Below, in pieces: positions 24,887 through 33,365 of a stretch of DNA of 64,000 nt. Source of the DNA: Anaerolineaceae bacterium UBA5211 (lineage in GTDB: Bacteria; Chloroflexota; Anaerolineae; Anaerolineales; Anaerolineaceae); assembly GCA_002412595.1 (NCBI GenBank), contig DHVJ01000061.1:2105-66104 (forward strand). The letters run 5' to 3'. Position 1 is the stretch's first letter, and every line of letters starts with the position of its first letter. The notes under the pieces are model-generated. The model did not search any database, was not told where the DNA came from, and saw only the letters and a list, made by a program, of their open reading frames with translations. A program made the translations under genes and the position numbers.

Positions 24887-26218
24887 CTAATAAACTAATC
24901 TGAAATACGAAACAAACTTCTCGTATTGGTTGTATAGGTAATCATCATTACTTTGTGAACCAACGGCCATTAATTGATATACCCTATTATCATTAAAGAC
25001 AGTTGTAATATATGTCTTATAAAATCCATCCTCCAGCAATTTATGAAACGATCCAGATAAAGCAGGTTTATTTGTAATATAGTGTTTTTTTAGTGATTGA
25101 TCTACAATAAAACCTTGATTTTCAAATACTTCTTCTTGATAAGACTTTATAAACTCGGAATCAATCTCACCATCGGAAATATTCAAACCAATATCTGAAT
25201 AGAATATCGCAAAACCAATATCATCCACACTCTCATATGAGGATAAATTGTAAAAATATACATCCTGGTCTTCCTCTTCATAAGTATAAGAGGTTGGGTA
25301 ATACGCGAAATATCCTAGCTCTTCGTTTTTATAGATTTTCCAGATTTCCTCATAATCAATTGTTGGAGTTACTCTGAAGATAAATTCGCTAGTCTCTGGA
25401 CTAAACGATTGAGTTGCGACATTATTATTTAAAGGTTCTATCTCTTTATTATTCAAAAATAAATCTCGAAATAATAAAAAACTAATTAGTGAAACACATA
25501 TCCTGAAAATTAAAAGGGTTGGTTTTGATGGTCTTGTTTTTATTATTCTTTTATATGGATAATTGTCCATTTCTTTGATTACATTTCTTAAATCCGGGTC
25601 ATCTGAAATTTCTAAACTTTCCTTAAATGCAATTCGTGCATCAAAATAATCCCCTAAGTTGTATAAAACTCTTCCTAATGCTTTAACATATTCTGCATTA
25701 ACTTGATTTGGAATTTCTCCCCAGAATGAAAATAATGATTTTAATGTATATACAATCCCCCATGGTAAACCCCACCAGCCAAAGAAAAGAGATATGAATT
25801 TTGCTTTTGCCATTTCTTCTTTTCTACATTCCGAGCAGAATATTCCTCCCCACCCTCTTTTCAAGGTTACAAAAATTAAACTAACTGCATATGGGAAATG
25901 AACAATTCGCAGGGTATGATCTGTTACACCACATCTTTGACATTTAAAGTTTTTTAAGTAATCATTCATGGAATAATATCTAGCTTTGGCGTAAGGTTCT
26001 TGATTTTGGCGATTAAATGTTCGATCAAAATCACTACGTTTTTTTGGATTTTTTAATATTTCATAAGCCTCATTTAATTCTTTCATCTTGTTTGTAGCAT
26101 CAATCCCTTTATTTCTATCAGGGTGATATTGCTTTGCTAAACGAAAATATGCTGTATTGATTTCCTCAATACTTGCATTCTTGTCAACATTTAATATTCT
26201 GTAGGGATCAAAAACCAC
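24887..26218 (-). CDS. J-domain membrane protein with zinc-finger-like and extracytoplasmic domains
   Basis: 443 residues. An N-terminal J-domain (about 1-70) has the HPD triad at 32-34 (QYHPDRNKG), so it should recruit an Hsp70. Next come two CxxC pairs (FKCQRCG, FCSECRKEE), suggesting a zinc site, and a hydrophobic stretch (SLFFGWWGLPWGIVYTL). A TPR-like helical stretch, one membrane span near residue 245 and an acidic C-terminal domain rich in Tyr and Glu follow; the latter resembles the domains that follow an anchor in surface proteins. The GTG start has AGGAGG at good distance. Base composition is much AT-richer than its neighbours, hinting at recent transfer. Orientation of the C-terminal part is inferred. 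Confidence 0.8.
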   Translation of the reverse strand: MVFDPYRILNVDKNASIEEINTAYFRLAKQYHPDRNKGIDATNKMKELNEAYEILKNPKKRSDFDRTFNRQNQEPYAKARYYSMNDYLKNFKCQRCGVTDHTLRIVHFPYAVSLIFVTLKRGWGGIFCSECRKEEMAKAKFISLFFGWWGLPWGIVYTLKSLFSFWGEIPNQVNAEYVKALGRVLYNLGDYFDARIAFKESLEISDDPDLRNVIKEMDNYPYKRIIKTRPSKPTLLIFRICVSLISFLLFRDLFLNNKEIEPLNNNVATQSFSPETSEFIFRVTPTIDYEEIWKIYKNEELGYFAYYPTSYTYEEEDQDVYFYNLSSYESVDDIGFAIFYSDIGLNISDGEIDSEFIKSYQEEVFENQGFIVDQSLKKHYITNKPALSGSFHKLLEDGFYKTYITTVFNDNRVYQLMAVGSQSNDDYLYNQYEKFVSYFRLVY

Positions 26219-26308
26219 ATTACCCTCCTAATCTGAATAACTGACATTTGTCTCTATAATATCGTAATAAAATAAATTTATCAATTACATCACAACACTA
26301 AGGACATT

Positions 26309-27115
26309 ATGATAAAGTGGCTTGGCAACGCCGGATTCGAATTTCAACTGGGAAATACAACCCTGATCGTGGACCCCTTCCTGACACGTCCACGCTTTGT
26401 CCAAACCTATTTCGGGCGCGTGGCGCCGGACGAGGCCGTGCTGCGCAAGCACATCCCGCGCTGCGACGCCATCCTGGTCACGCACGCGCACTTCGACCAC
26501 TGCATGGACGCGCCCGCCATCGCCCTGCGCACGGGCGCAAGAGTGCACGGTTCGGCCAACACCTGCCGGCTGACGCAGGCCGCCGGGCTGCCGGCGAGGC
26601 AAACGCACGAGATCGCCAGCGGCGATAGCTTTGACATCAACAACATCCGCGTCAGTGTGCTGCCGGCAGTGCATCCCTGGATACCGGGCTACACCTTCGG
26701 CAAGCTGCGGCGCAAGCTGGAATTTCCGCTGCGCCTGCGCGACTACCGCATGGACGCCTGCTACAGCTTCCTGCTGGAATTCGAAGGAACGCGCATTTTG
26801 GTGTGGAGCAGCACCCAACCGGACGGCGCCCCGCGCGCCGACCTGCTGACCTGCCGGGCAGTCTCCAGCCAGCGATGGTACGACACGCTGTTGGGGCAGG
26901 TTCAACCCAATCTGGTGCTCCCGCAGCACTGGGACGACACCTACCAGCCGCTTTCGAATGAGCCGCAGCCCTTCTTCAGCGCGCCGCGCCTGGCTTTTCC
27001 GCCCATCGGGCGCATCAACCTGCAAGATTTCGCAGCTAAAGTACATCAAGCCGATCCAAATTGCAAAATACTGGTGCCCGACATCTTTATGCCTTACCGC
27101 TTTGAGGCCCTGTAA
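26309..27115 (+). CDS. MBL-fold metallo-hydrolase, UlaG-like
   Basis: 268 residues with the metallo-beta-lactamase fold. The zinc-binding motif is THAHFDHCMDAPA near residue 60. The start IKWLGNAGFEFQLGNTTLIVDP is typical of the UlaG/lactonase-like and RNase-Z-like subgroup. A later metal His is in VLPAVHPWIP, and further conserved His in VLPQHWDD. Likely a cytosolic hydrolase of a lactone or phosphodiester; the real substrate is unknown. No clear ribosome site. It is followed by the sugar nucleotidyltransferase gene in the same direction with a 70-base gap. Confidence 0.88.
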   Translation: MIKWLGNAGFEFQLGNTTLIVDPFLTRPRFVQTYFGRVAPDEAVLRKHIPRCDAILVTHAHFDHCMDAPAIALRTGARVHGSANTCRLTQAAGLPARQTHEIASGDSFDINNIRVSVLPAVHPWIPGYTFGKLRRKLEFPLRLRDYRMDACYSFLLEFEGTRILVWSSTQPDGAPRADLLTCRAVSSQRWYDTLLGQVQPNLVLPQHWDDTYQPLSNEPQPFFSAPRLAFPPIGRINLQDFAAKVHQADPNCKILVPDIFMPYRFEAL

Positions 27116-27185
27116 TCGCTTTTTGGCATTTCCGCATTGTTCTATCCTGTTGTACAATCTATACAAAATCCTCAAGGAGGGCCGC

Positions 27186-28199
27186 TTGAAAGAAATTTAT
27201 ACCATCGCAATCCCTATGGCCGGATTGGGTACACGCATGCGACCGCAAACCTGGAGCAAACCCAAACCGCTGATCCATTTGGCCGGACGCACCGTGCTAG
27301 ATTACGTGCTGGACCAATTCAATTCTCTGCCGCGTTTTGCTGACGCTCAATTTGTACTGATTTTGGGACCCAACCAGGAAGAGCAGGTGGATGAATATAT
27401 ACGCGCGCACCATGCCGAAAAGAAGATCAACTACGTCATCCAGGAAGAAATGCGCGGGCAGTCCGACGCGCTTTACCTGGCGCGCGATTTTCTGAAGGGC
27501 CCCATGCTGATGGCTTTCTCAGACACCTTGATTGAAACAGACCTAACCTTCCTGGACAACGAAGACATGGACGGGGTAGCCTGGGTGAAGGGTGTGCCGG
27601 ACCCGCGCCGCTTCGGCGTGGCAGAGGTCAACCAAGACGGGCAAATTATCCGGCTGATTGAAAAACCCAATGACATCAGCAACAACCTGGCCTTAGTGGG
27701 TTTCTATTACTTCCGCGACGGATCTGCCCTGATGGGCGCGATTGCCGAGCAAATTGAAAAAGACGTTTCCCTGAACGGAGAATATTTCCTGGCAGACGCG
27801 ATCAATCTGATGATTGCCAAGGGCGCGCGCATGCGCGTGCAGCCGGTGGATGTTTGGATGGATGCGGGCAAACCGGAAGCGCTGCTGGAAACCAACCGTT
27901 ACCTGCTGGAACACGAGCATAACAATGACGACATAGCTGAAAAACGCAAAGGCATCCTGGTCCACCCGCCGGTGTATATTCATCCGGAGGCAAAGTTGAA
28001 GGACTGCGTCATCGGCCCGTATGTCTCCATCGGCAAAGAAGCCGATATCCAGCATTCAGTGCTGCGCAACAGCATTGTGGAACAGGGCGCACATATCACG
28101 AACCTGATATTGGAAGATTCCCTGATTGGCCGCAACGCGGGCATTAAGGGTCACCCCGAGATCATGAATATCGGAGATAATTCTTGGATCGAAATCTAG
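27186..28199 (+). CDS. Sugar-1-phosphate nucleotidyltransferase
   Basis: 337 residues. The N-terminal nucleotidyltransferase domain (about 1-230) starts with the signature AGLGTRMRPQTWSKPKPLI, then has FSDTLIETD and ISNNLALVGFYYF. The C-terminal part (about 255-337) is a left-handed beta-helix with hexapeptide repeats (KLKDCVIGPYVSIGKEAD and following). This makes an NDP-sugar from a sugar 1-phosphate and NTP; the C-terminal part may set oligomerisation. A TTG start is chosen because AAGGAGG lies 5 bases before it; the frame is open further upstream but that region overlaps the MBL gene. Exact sugar unknown. Confidence 0.92.
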   Translation: MKEIYTIAIPMAGLGTRMRPQTWSKPKPLIHLAGRTVLDYVLDQFNSLPRFADAQFVLILGPNQEEQVDEYIRAHHAEKKINYVIQEEMRGQSDALYLARDFLKGPMLMAFSDTLIETDLTFLDNEDMDGVAWVKGVPDPRRFGVAEVNQDGQIIRLIEKPNDISNNLALVGFYYFRDGSALMGAIAEQIEKDVSLNGEYFLADAINLMIAKGARMRVQPVDVWMDAGKPEALLETNRYLLEHEHNNDDIAEKRKGILVHPPVYIHPEAKLKDCVIGPYVSIGKEADIQHSVLRNSIVEQGAHITNLILEDSLIGRNAGIKGHPEIMNIGDNSWIEI

Positions 28200-28201
28200 G
28201 G

Positions 28202-28420
28202 CCGGGTGTAATCACGCACGCGGGCTATTCCGCCTGCGACCACCCCCAGGCAGTGGTATAGGAAGGCAGCCGCCAGCCCATCAGCCGCATCATCAGGGAG
28301 TGGCGCGAACCGGGCGGCAAGCATTACCTGGTGGAAACCAGCAAGGCATTGCAGTTCAATCTGACTCTGGCCGAGCCCAGCGGACGCTGGCTGGTAAGCC
28401 AAGTCAGTGTAAATAAGTAA
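28202..28420 (+). pseudogene. Decayed 3' gene fragment with an internal amber codon
   Basis: Directly after the nucleotidyltransferase stop, one plus-strand frame reads protein-like to a TAA at 28418-28420, ending with text such as REPGGKHYLVETSKAL and SGRWLVSQVSVNK, but has a TAG at 28259-28261 and no start codon or ribosome site. The upstream part (PGVITHAGYSACDHPQAVV) also reads as plausible protein. I take it as the remnant of a truncated gene; no family recognised. Confidence 0.55.
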
Positions 28421-28443
28421 ATAAAAATATTAAGGATGACAAC

Positions 28444-29604
28444 ATGGCAAAATCTTACCTCTCAGACCGCGTCGCACAATTAAAACCTTCCGGGATCCGC
28501 AAATTTTTCGATATTGCCGCCACCATGAAGGAAGTGATATCCTTGGGCATCGGTGAACCCGATTTCGATTCCCCGCGCCCCATCGTTGAGGCCGGCATTC
28601 GCTCGCTGCAGCAAAACGAAACCCACTATACCGCCAACCGCGGCATTCTACCGCTGCGCACTGCCATCAGCGAACATTTGCAAAAGTTATACGGCGTCAG
28701 CTACGACCCGCAGGAAGAGATCGTGGCCACCGTGGGCGGTTCTGAAGCGCTGCTGCTGGCCATTTCGGCTCTGCTGAACCCCGGCGATGAAGTGCTGCTG
28801 CCCACCCCCTGTTTTGTTTCCTACCAGGGTGTCATCCTGATGGCCGGCGGCGTTTCGGTGGAAGTACCCAGCCGCATGGAGAACAATTTCGTGCCGGACC
28901 CCAAAGAGCTGGAAGCGGCCATCACGCCCAAAACCAAAGCCATCCTGATCAACTTTCCCTCCAACCCGACCGGCGCCGTCGCAGAACGCGAAACGCTGCT
29001 GGAGATTGCTAAACTGGCTGAAAAACACGATTTGATCGTGATCTCGGATGAAATCTACGACCGCCTGGTTTACGGCGGGGAGCACGTGTGTTTCCCCTCG
29101 CTGCCCGGCATGCGCGAGCGCACCATTCTGATCGGCGGGTTCTCCAAAGATTACGCCATGACCGGATGGCGCATCGGTTTCATCTGCGCGCCCGAAGCAA
29201 TTCTGGACGGAATCGCGCGCATTCACCAATACGTGATCATGTCCGCGCCCACCATGTCGCAGTATGCCGCGCTGGAAGGATTGACCAGCTGTGAAAGTTA
29301 CGTGCAGGATATGGTGAAAGAATACGACCGGCGGCGTAAGCTGGTCGTGGAAAGCTTCAACTACATCGGCCTGCCCACTTTTGAGCCGCGCGGCGCTTTT
29401 TACGCCTTCCCCAAAGTAAGCGTGACCGGCATGAACGACGAAGAGTTTGCCGAGCGCCTGCTGACCGAAAAAGAGGTAGCGGTGGTACCCGGCTCGGCCT
29501 TCGGCCCCGGCGGCGAAGGTTTCGTGCGCTGCTCCTACGCGACTGCTTACGACCAGTTGGAAGAGGCCCTGGATCGCATCCATCAGTTCGTTAAATCTAT
29601 TTGA
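28444..29604 (+). CDS. Class I/II pyridoxal-phosphate aminotransferase
   Basis: 386 residues of the aspartate/aromatic aminotransferase fold. The PLP lysine is in GGFSKDYAMTGWRIGFI; other cofactor contacts are NFPSNPTGAV (Asn), VISDEIYDRLVYGG (Asp and Tyr) and the C-terminal substrate-binding Arg in EGFVRCSYATA. It transfers the amino group of an amino acid to a keto acid; the specific pair cannot be read. The ATG follows AAGGATGACAAC. It is upstream of the inverted-repeat cassette carrying the GxxExxY gene. Confidence 0.93.
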   Translation: MAKSYLSDRVAQLKPSGIRKFFDIAATMKEVISLGIGEPDFDSPRPIVEAGIRSLQQNETHYTANRGILPLRTAISEHLQKLYGVSYDPQEEIVATVGGSEALLLAISALLNPGDEVLLPTPCFVSYQGVILMAGGVSVEVPSRMENNFVPDPKELEAAITPKTKAILINFPSNPTGAVAERETLLEIAKLAEKHDLIVISDEIYDRLVYGGEHVCFPSLPGMRERTILIGGFSKDYAMTGWRIGFICAPEAILDGIARIHQYVIMSAPTMSQYAALEGLTSCESYVQDMVKEYDRRRKLVVESFNYIGLPTFEPRGAFYAFPKVSVTGMNDEEFAERLLTEKEVAVVPGSAFGPGGEGFVRCSYATAYDQLEEALDRIHQFVKSI

Positions 29605-29608
29605 TTAG

Positions 29609-30204
29609 CCACAGATGGACACAGATACTTAAAATATTAATTTGATACTTGGTTTGTCAGCACTTGTGCGCCAAATAAGCTACATTACAGATAATATATG
29701 GATTGATAAACACAGATAAATCAATACACATCCATGATGGTTAATAAATCTGACAACTTCGAATCGCTGAATGCCTGTACCCGAAAAATCATCGGCTGTG
29801 CCTTTCGGGTCAGCAACCAATTGGGTCCGGGTTTTCTGGAAAAGGTTTATGAAAACGCGCTGGTGTTGGAACTCACAAATATCGGCTTGAAATATGAACA
29901 ACAGGTACCACTCAAAGTCCGCTATGAAGGAATTATTGTTGGTGATTTCATAGCGGATTTATTGATTGAAGATGCGATTCTGGTAGAATTGAAAGCGGTT
30001 GATGCTTTGAGTAATGTTCACATGGCGCAGTGCCTGAATTACCTCAAAGCAACCGGCTTGAAGCTTTGCCTTCTGATCAATTTCGGAACGCAAAAGGTCC
30101 AAATAAAAAGAATCATTAATTCGTAAAGTTTTCGTGGATGAACGTTTTTATCTGTGTTTATCTGCCTAAATCTATAAAGTTCTTATATCTGTGTTCATCT
30201 GTGG
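29609..30204 (+). mobile_element. Putative small mobile cassette: GxxExxY gene between nested inverted repeats
   Basis: Outer arms 29609-29627 and 30186-30204 (CCACAGATGGACACAGATA and its complement) match at 18 of 19. Inner arms 29705-29720 and 30147-30162 (GATAAACACAGATAAA) match exactly. The single gene inside encodes a GxxExxY protein. No transposase lies within, so movement would need help or another mechanism. The right arm ends 24 bases before the gatB start, consistent with insertion beside it. Confidence 0.6.
29734..30126 (+). CDS. GxxExxY family protein
   Basis: 130 residues with the family name motif in GPGFLEKVYENAL, preceded by ACTRKIIGCAFRVSNQL. The middle has VGDFIADLLIEDAILVELKAVDAL, whose D...ExK pattern resembles a PD-(D/E)XK nuclease core. 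The C-terminus has CLNYLKATGLKLCLLINFG. The family is common, often in multiple copies per genome, in environmental bacteria; its function is not established. A nuclease activity is inference only. Framed by the inverted repeats described separately. Confidence 0.85.
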   Translation: MMVNKSDNFESLNACTRKIIGCAFRVSNQLGPGFLEKVYENALVLELTNIGLKYEQQVPLKVRYEGIIVGDFIADLLIEDAILVELKAVDALSNVHMAQCLNYLKATGLKLCLLINFGTQKVQIKRIINS

Positions 30205-30228
30205 TTACAAAACGTGGTTACTAAGAAT

Positions 30229-31680
30229 ATGAAATACATTGCTGACATTGGATTAGAAGTACATGTGGAGCTGGCAACCAACTCCAAGATGTTCTGTTCG
30301 TGCGCGGTGGTGGACCCCACCGCGACCGAGCCCAACACAGCGGTGTGCCCGGTGTGCTGCGGCATGCCCGGCGTGCTGCCGGTGATCAATCGCAGCGCGG
30401 TCGAGCTGGCCATCAAGGCCGGCCTGGCGCTCAACTGCAGCATCGCAGAAACCAGCATCTTCGCGCGTAAGAACTATTTCTATCCCGACCTGCCCAAGGG
30501 CTACCAGATCTCCCAATACGAATATCCGCTGGCAACTAAAGGCTACCTGCTTATCCGCACCTCAGAAGGCGAAAAGAAGATCCGCGTGACGCGTGCCCAC
30601 CTGGAAGAGGACACCGGTAAATTGACCCACATGGACGAGAACGGCGAAACCTATTCGCTGGTGGACCTCAACCGCGCCGGCATTCCCCTGCTGGAAATCG
30701 TGAGCGAGCCGGATATGCACACCGTAGAAGAAGTGAAAGCTTACAGCCACGAGCTGCGCCTGTTATTGCGCTGGCTGGGCGTCAGCAGCGGCGACATGGA
30801 AAAAGGCAGCATGCGTTTTGAAGCCAACCTGTCCATGCGCCCGGAAGGCTGCGAGGAACTGGGCACGCGCGTGGAGGTCAAAAACCTGAACAGCTTCCGC
30901 GCCATGGAACAGGCCATCCTGTACCAGATGGACATTCAACGCGAAACACTCTCCAGCGGTGGAAAAGTCCAGCAGCAAACATTGGGCTGGAACGACGCCA
31001 CCGGCAAAACGGTCATCCAGCGCAGCAAAGAAGACGCCAACGACTACCGCTACTTCCCCGAACCCGACCTGCCGCCCCTGGTGGTGAACGCCGCCTGGCT
31101 GGGCAGCATTAAAAAGAACATGCCGGACCTGCCAGATGCCAAACGGGCACGCTACACCCAAGAACTTGGCCTGAAACAGGAAGATATCGAGCGCCTGGTG
31201 GAAGAAAGAGAGACCTGCCAATTTTACGAAGATTGTCTGGCCGCCGCGCCAGGGTTACCGCCCAAAAGCATCGCCAACTGGATGCTGACCGACTTGTTCG
31301 CATGGCTCAACCTGAACGGAGTCGCGCTGGAAAGCGTCAACCCCGAATCCTTTGTCCAATTGGTTGAATTGGTGGACAAAGGCACCATCAATCAAAGTAC
31401 CGGCAAGGAAGTTTTGGCCGAAATGCTTTCCAGCGGGAAATCCGCCATGGAGATCATCGATGCCAAAGGCTTGCATCAAATATCCGACAACAGCCTGATC
31501 ACCGAGTTGGTACAGGGCGTTCTGCAAGCCAATCCGAATGAGGTGCAGGCTTATCTTTCCGGCAAGGAAACGCTGGCCAACTGGATGTTCGGCCAGGTGA
31601 TGAAAGAAGCCAAGGGTAAGGCCAACCCGCAGGTGGTGAAGCAAGAATTGCAGCAGCAACTGGACGCTTTGAAATCCTGA
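30229..31680 (+). CDS. gatB: Asp-tRNA(Asn)/Glu-tRNA(Gln) amidotransferase subunit B
   Basis: 483 residues. Subunit B of GatCAB binds and kinases the mischarged tRNA so that it is amidated. The N-terminus YIADIGLEVHVELATNSKMFC is diagnostic; further landmarks are CCGMPGVLPVINR, NYFYPDLPKGYQISQYE, the LEEDTGKLTH segment and the C-terminal tRNA-binding YqeY-like domain (NPQVVKQELQQQLDALKS). The ATG at 30229 matches the usual family start; a GTG five codons earlier is possible. The gene has no obvious ribosome site, perhaps because the inverted-repeat cassette displaced its upstream region. gatA and gatC are not in the window. Confidence 0.97.
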   Translation: MKYIADIGLEVHVELATNSKMFCSCAVVDPTATEPNTAVCPVCCGMPGVLPVINRSAVELAIKAGLALNCSIAETSIFARKNYFYPDLPKGYQISQYEYPLATKGYLLIRTSEGEKKIRVTRAHLEEDTGKLTHMDENGETYSLVDLNRAGIPLLEIVSEPDMHTVEEVKAYSHELRLLLRWLGVSSGDMEKGSMRFEANLSMRPEGCEELGTRVEVKNLNSFRAMEQAILYQMDIQRETLSSGGKVQQQTLGWNDATGKTVIQRSKEDANDYRYFPEPDLPPLVVNAAWLGSIKKNMPDLPDAKRARYTQELGLKQEDIERLVEERETCQFYEDCLAAAPGLPPKSIANWMLTDLFAWLNLNGVALESVNPESFVQLVELVDKGTINQSTGKEVLAEMLSSGKSAMEIIDAKGLHQISDNSLITELVQGVLQANPNEVQAYLSGKETLANWMFGQVMKEAKGKANPQVVKQELQQQLDALKS

Positions 31681-31697
31681 CCGATCGATTAAAATTC

Positions 31698-31725
31698 AGG
31701 CCTGCCCTACCGGCAGGCCTTTTTA
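31698..31725 (+). terminator. Intrinsic terminator of gatB
   Basis: AGGCCTGCC (31698-31706) pairs perfectly with GGCAGGCCT (31712-31720) around a 5-nt loop, then TTTTA. The following 214 bases up to gdhA hold no further gene. Confidence 0.9.
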
Positions 31726-31939
31726 TTTTATTCGCATATAAATGTAATTTTAATGATGGAAATTACCGTTATAAAAATCAGAGCAAAATTCATGAGTGGA
31801 GGACATTCATCATCTTGACGGTGTGTACGGAAATCTTAAACTATAGTTGAATCAAAATACAATAAACTACAACGCAGCTCAGGCAGCAATAAAAAACGGC
31901 TCTGCTTGAGAATTGTTTTTTTCAGAAGGAGAATGAAAA

Positions 31940-33226
31940 ATGAATGCAACGACCAATGCCTTTCAAATGGCGCAGCAGCAATTTGACCAAGTCGCCAACG
32001 AACTGAATCTAGACCAACAGGTGCGCGAGTATTTGCGCTGGCCGCTGCGAGAGTTTCATTTCCGCATTCCCGTACGCATGGATAATGGTCTGATCCGTGT
32101 GTTCAACGGCTTCCGCGTGCAGCATAACGACGCCATCGGGCCCTGCAAAGGCGGTATCCGTTTCCATCCTTCTGAAACCATCGATACCGTGCGCGCGCTG
32201 GCCACCTGGATGACCTGGAAATGCGCGGTCGCCAACATTCCCTTGGGCGGCGGCAAGGGCGGCGTGATCGTTGACCCGGCCACGCTGACCAACAGCGAGA
32301 AGGAACGCCTGTGCCGCGGGTATATCCAGCAAATTTGGCGCGAGATCGGACCGCGCCAGGACGTGCCGGCTCCGGACGTGGGCACCACCCCGCAGATGAT
32401 GGGCTGGATGATGGACGAATATTCCAAATTAGCTGGCCAATACACCCCCGGCGTTATCACCGGTAAACCGGTGGGCGGCGGCGGTTCGCTGGGCCGCACG
32501 GAAGCCACCGGCTACGGCGTCATCTACAACCTGCGCGAGGCCATGCAGCGGCTCAAGATCGACCCTTCCAAATGCAGTGCAGCCATTCAGGGCTTCGGCA
32601 ACGTAGCCCAATACGCCGCCATCGGCTTCACTGAACTGCTGAAAGGCAAGGTCATGGCCGTGTCCTATTGGGACCGCGACGACCGCACCAGCTACACGGT
32701 CAGCCACGCCAAGGGCATTGACCCGCACTTCCTGATGAGCATCACCGACCAATATGGTTCAATCAATAAGGATAAAGCCAAAGCGGAAGGTTACCAGATT
32801 GAGGACGCCAATGCCTGGATTGGCAAGGACGTGGATGTGTTGATCCCAGCTGCAATTGAAGGGCAGATCAATGCCGAGACAGTCGAATTGATCTCCGGAA
32901 AAGTGCGCCTGATCGCCGAAGGCGCCAACGGCCCCACCACCCTTGAAGCCGATGAGCAGCTCAAGAAGCGCGGTGTGTTCATGGTGCCGGATTTCCTGTG
33001 CAACGCCGGCGGCGTCACCGTTTCCTATTTCGAGAGCGTGCAGAACGACATGAACTACTATTGGACCAGCAAAGAAGTTCTGGAACGGTTGGATGACAAG
33101 ATCACCACTGCTTTCCATAGCGTTTATGAAGTGTACGAAAAAGAGCACGTGTACATGCGCGACGCGGCTTATATGGTAGCCATCAACCGCGTGGTCAAAG
33201 CCATGCAGCTGCGCGGCTGGATTTAA
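31940..33226 (+). CDS. gdhA: Glutamate dehydrogenase (Glu/Leu/Phe/Val family)
   Basis: 428-residue NAD(P)+ glutamate dehydrogenase linking 2-oxoglutarate and ammonium to glutamate. Substrate-binding part: GPCKGGIRFHP with the catalytic Lys region KCAVANIPLGGGKGG. Rossmann domain: AAIQGFGNVAQYAAIGF, and NAGGVTVSYFESVQN near the end. Length is normal for the hexameric small class. AAGGAGAATG gives a good start. Monocistronic between terminators. Confidence 0.97.
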   Translation: MNATTNAFQMAQQQFDQVANELNLDQQVREYLRWPLREFHFRIPVRMDNGLIRVFNGFRVQHNDAIGPCKGGIRFHPSETIDTVRALATWMTWKCAVANIPLGGGKGGVIVDPATLTNSEKERLCRGYIQQIWREIGPRQDVPAPDVGTTPQMMGWMMDEYSKLAGQYTPGVITGKPVGGGGSLGRTEATGYGVIYNLREAMQRLKIDPSKCSAAIQGFGNVAQYAAIGFTELLKGKVMAVSYWDRDDRTSYTVSHAKGIDPHFLMSITDQYGSINKDKAKAEGYQIEDANAWIGKDVDVLIPAAIEGQINAETVELISGKVRLIAEGANGPTTLEADEQLKKRGVFMVPDFLCNAGGVTVSYFESVQNDMNYYWTSKEVLERLDDKITTAFHSVYEVYEKEHVYMRDAAYMVAINRVVKAMQLRGWI

Positions 33227-33251
33227 ACCATCCTTTTTTGAATATAAAATG

Positions 33252-33283
33252 AGCGGAATTGGGTCAACCGGTTCCGCTTTTTT
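33252..33283 (+). terminator. Intrinsic terminator of gdhA
   Basis: AGCGGAA (33252-33258) and TTCCGCT (33272-33278) with a 13-nt loop and six T at the end. Confidence 0.85.
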
Positions 33284-33365
33284 GCCTTAAAATAAAGAGA
33301 ATGGAAAAATAATGGTTATCATTGTATACTCTTTCTGAAAACCTGGTTAAAGGAGGGTCCAAACT

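Noticed and set aside
28196..28402. Minus-strand frame behind the nucleotidyltransferase
   Set aside because: The plus-strand reading is more protein-like and connected to upstream text; the minus frame has no start signal or motif.
29609..30204. Classification of the GxxExxY cassette as an insertion sequence
   Set aside because: There is no transposase and I could not define target-site duplications, so it is listed only as a putative cassette.
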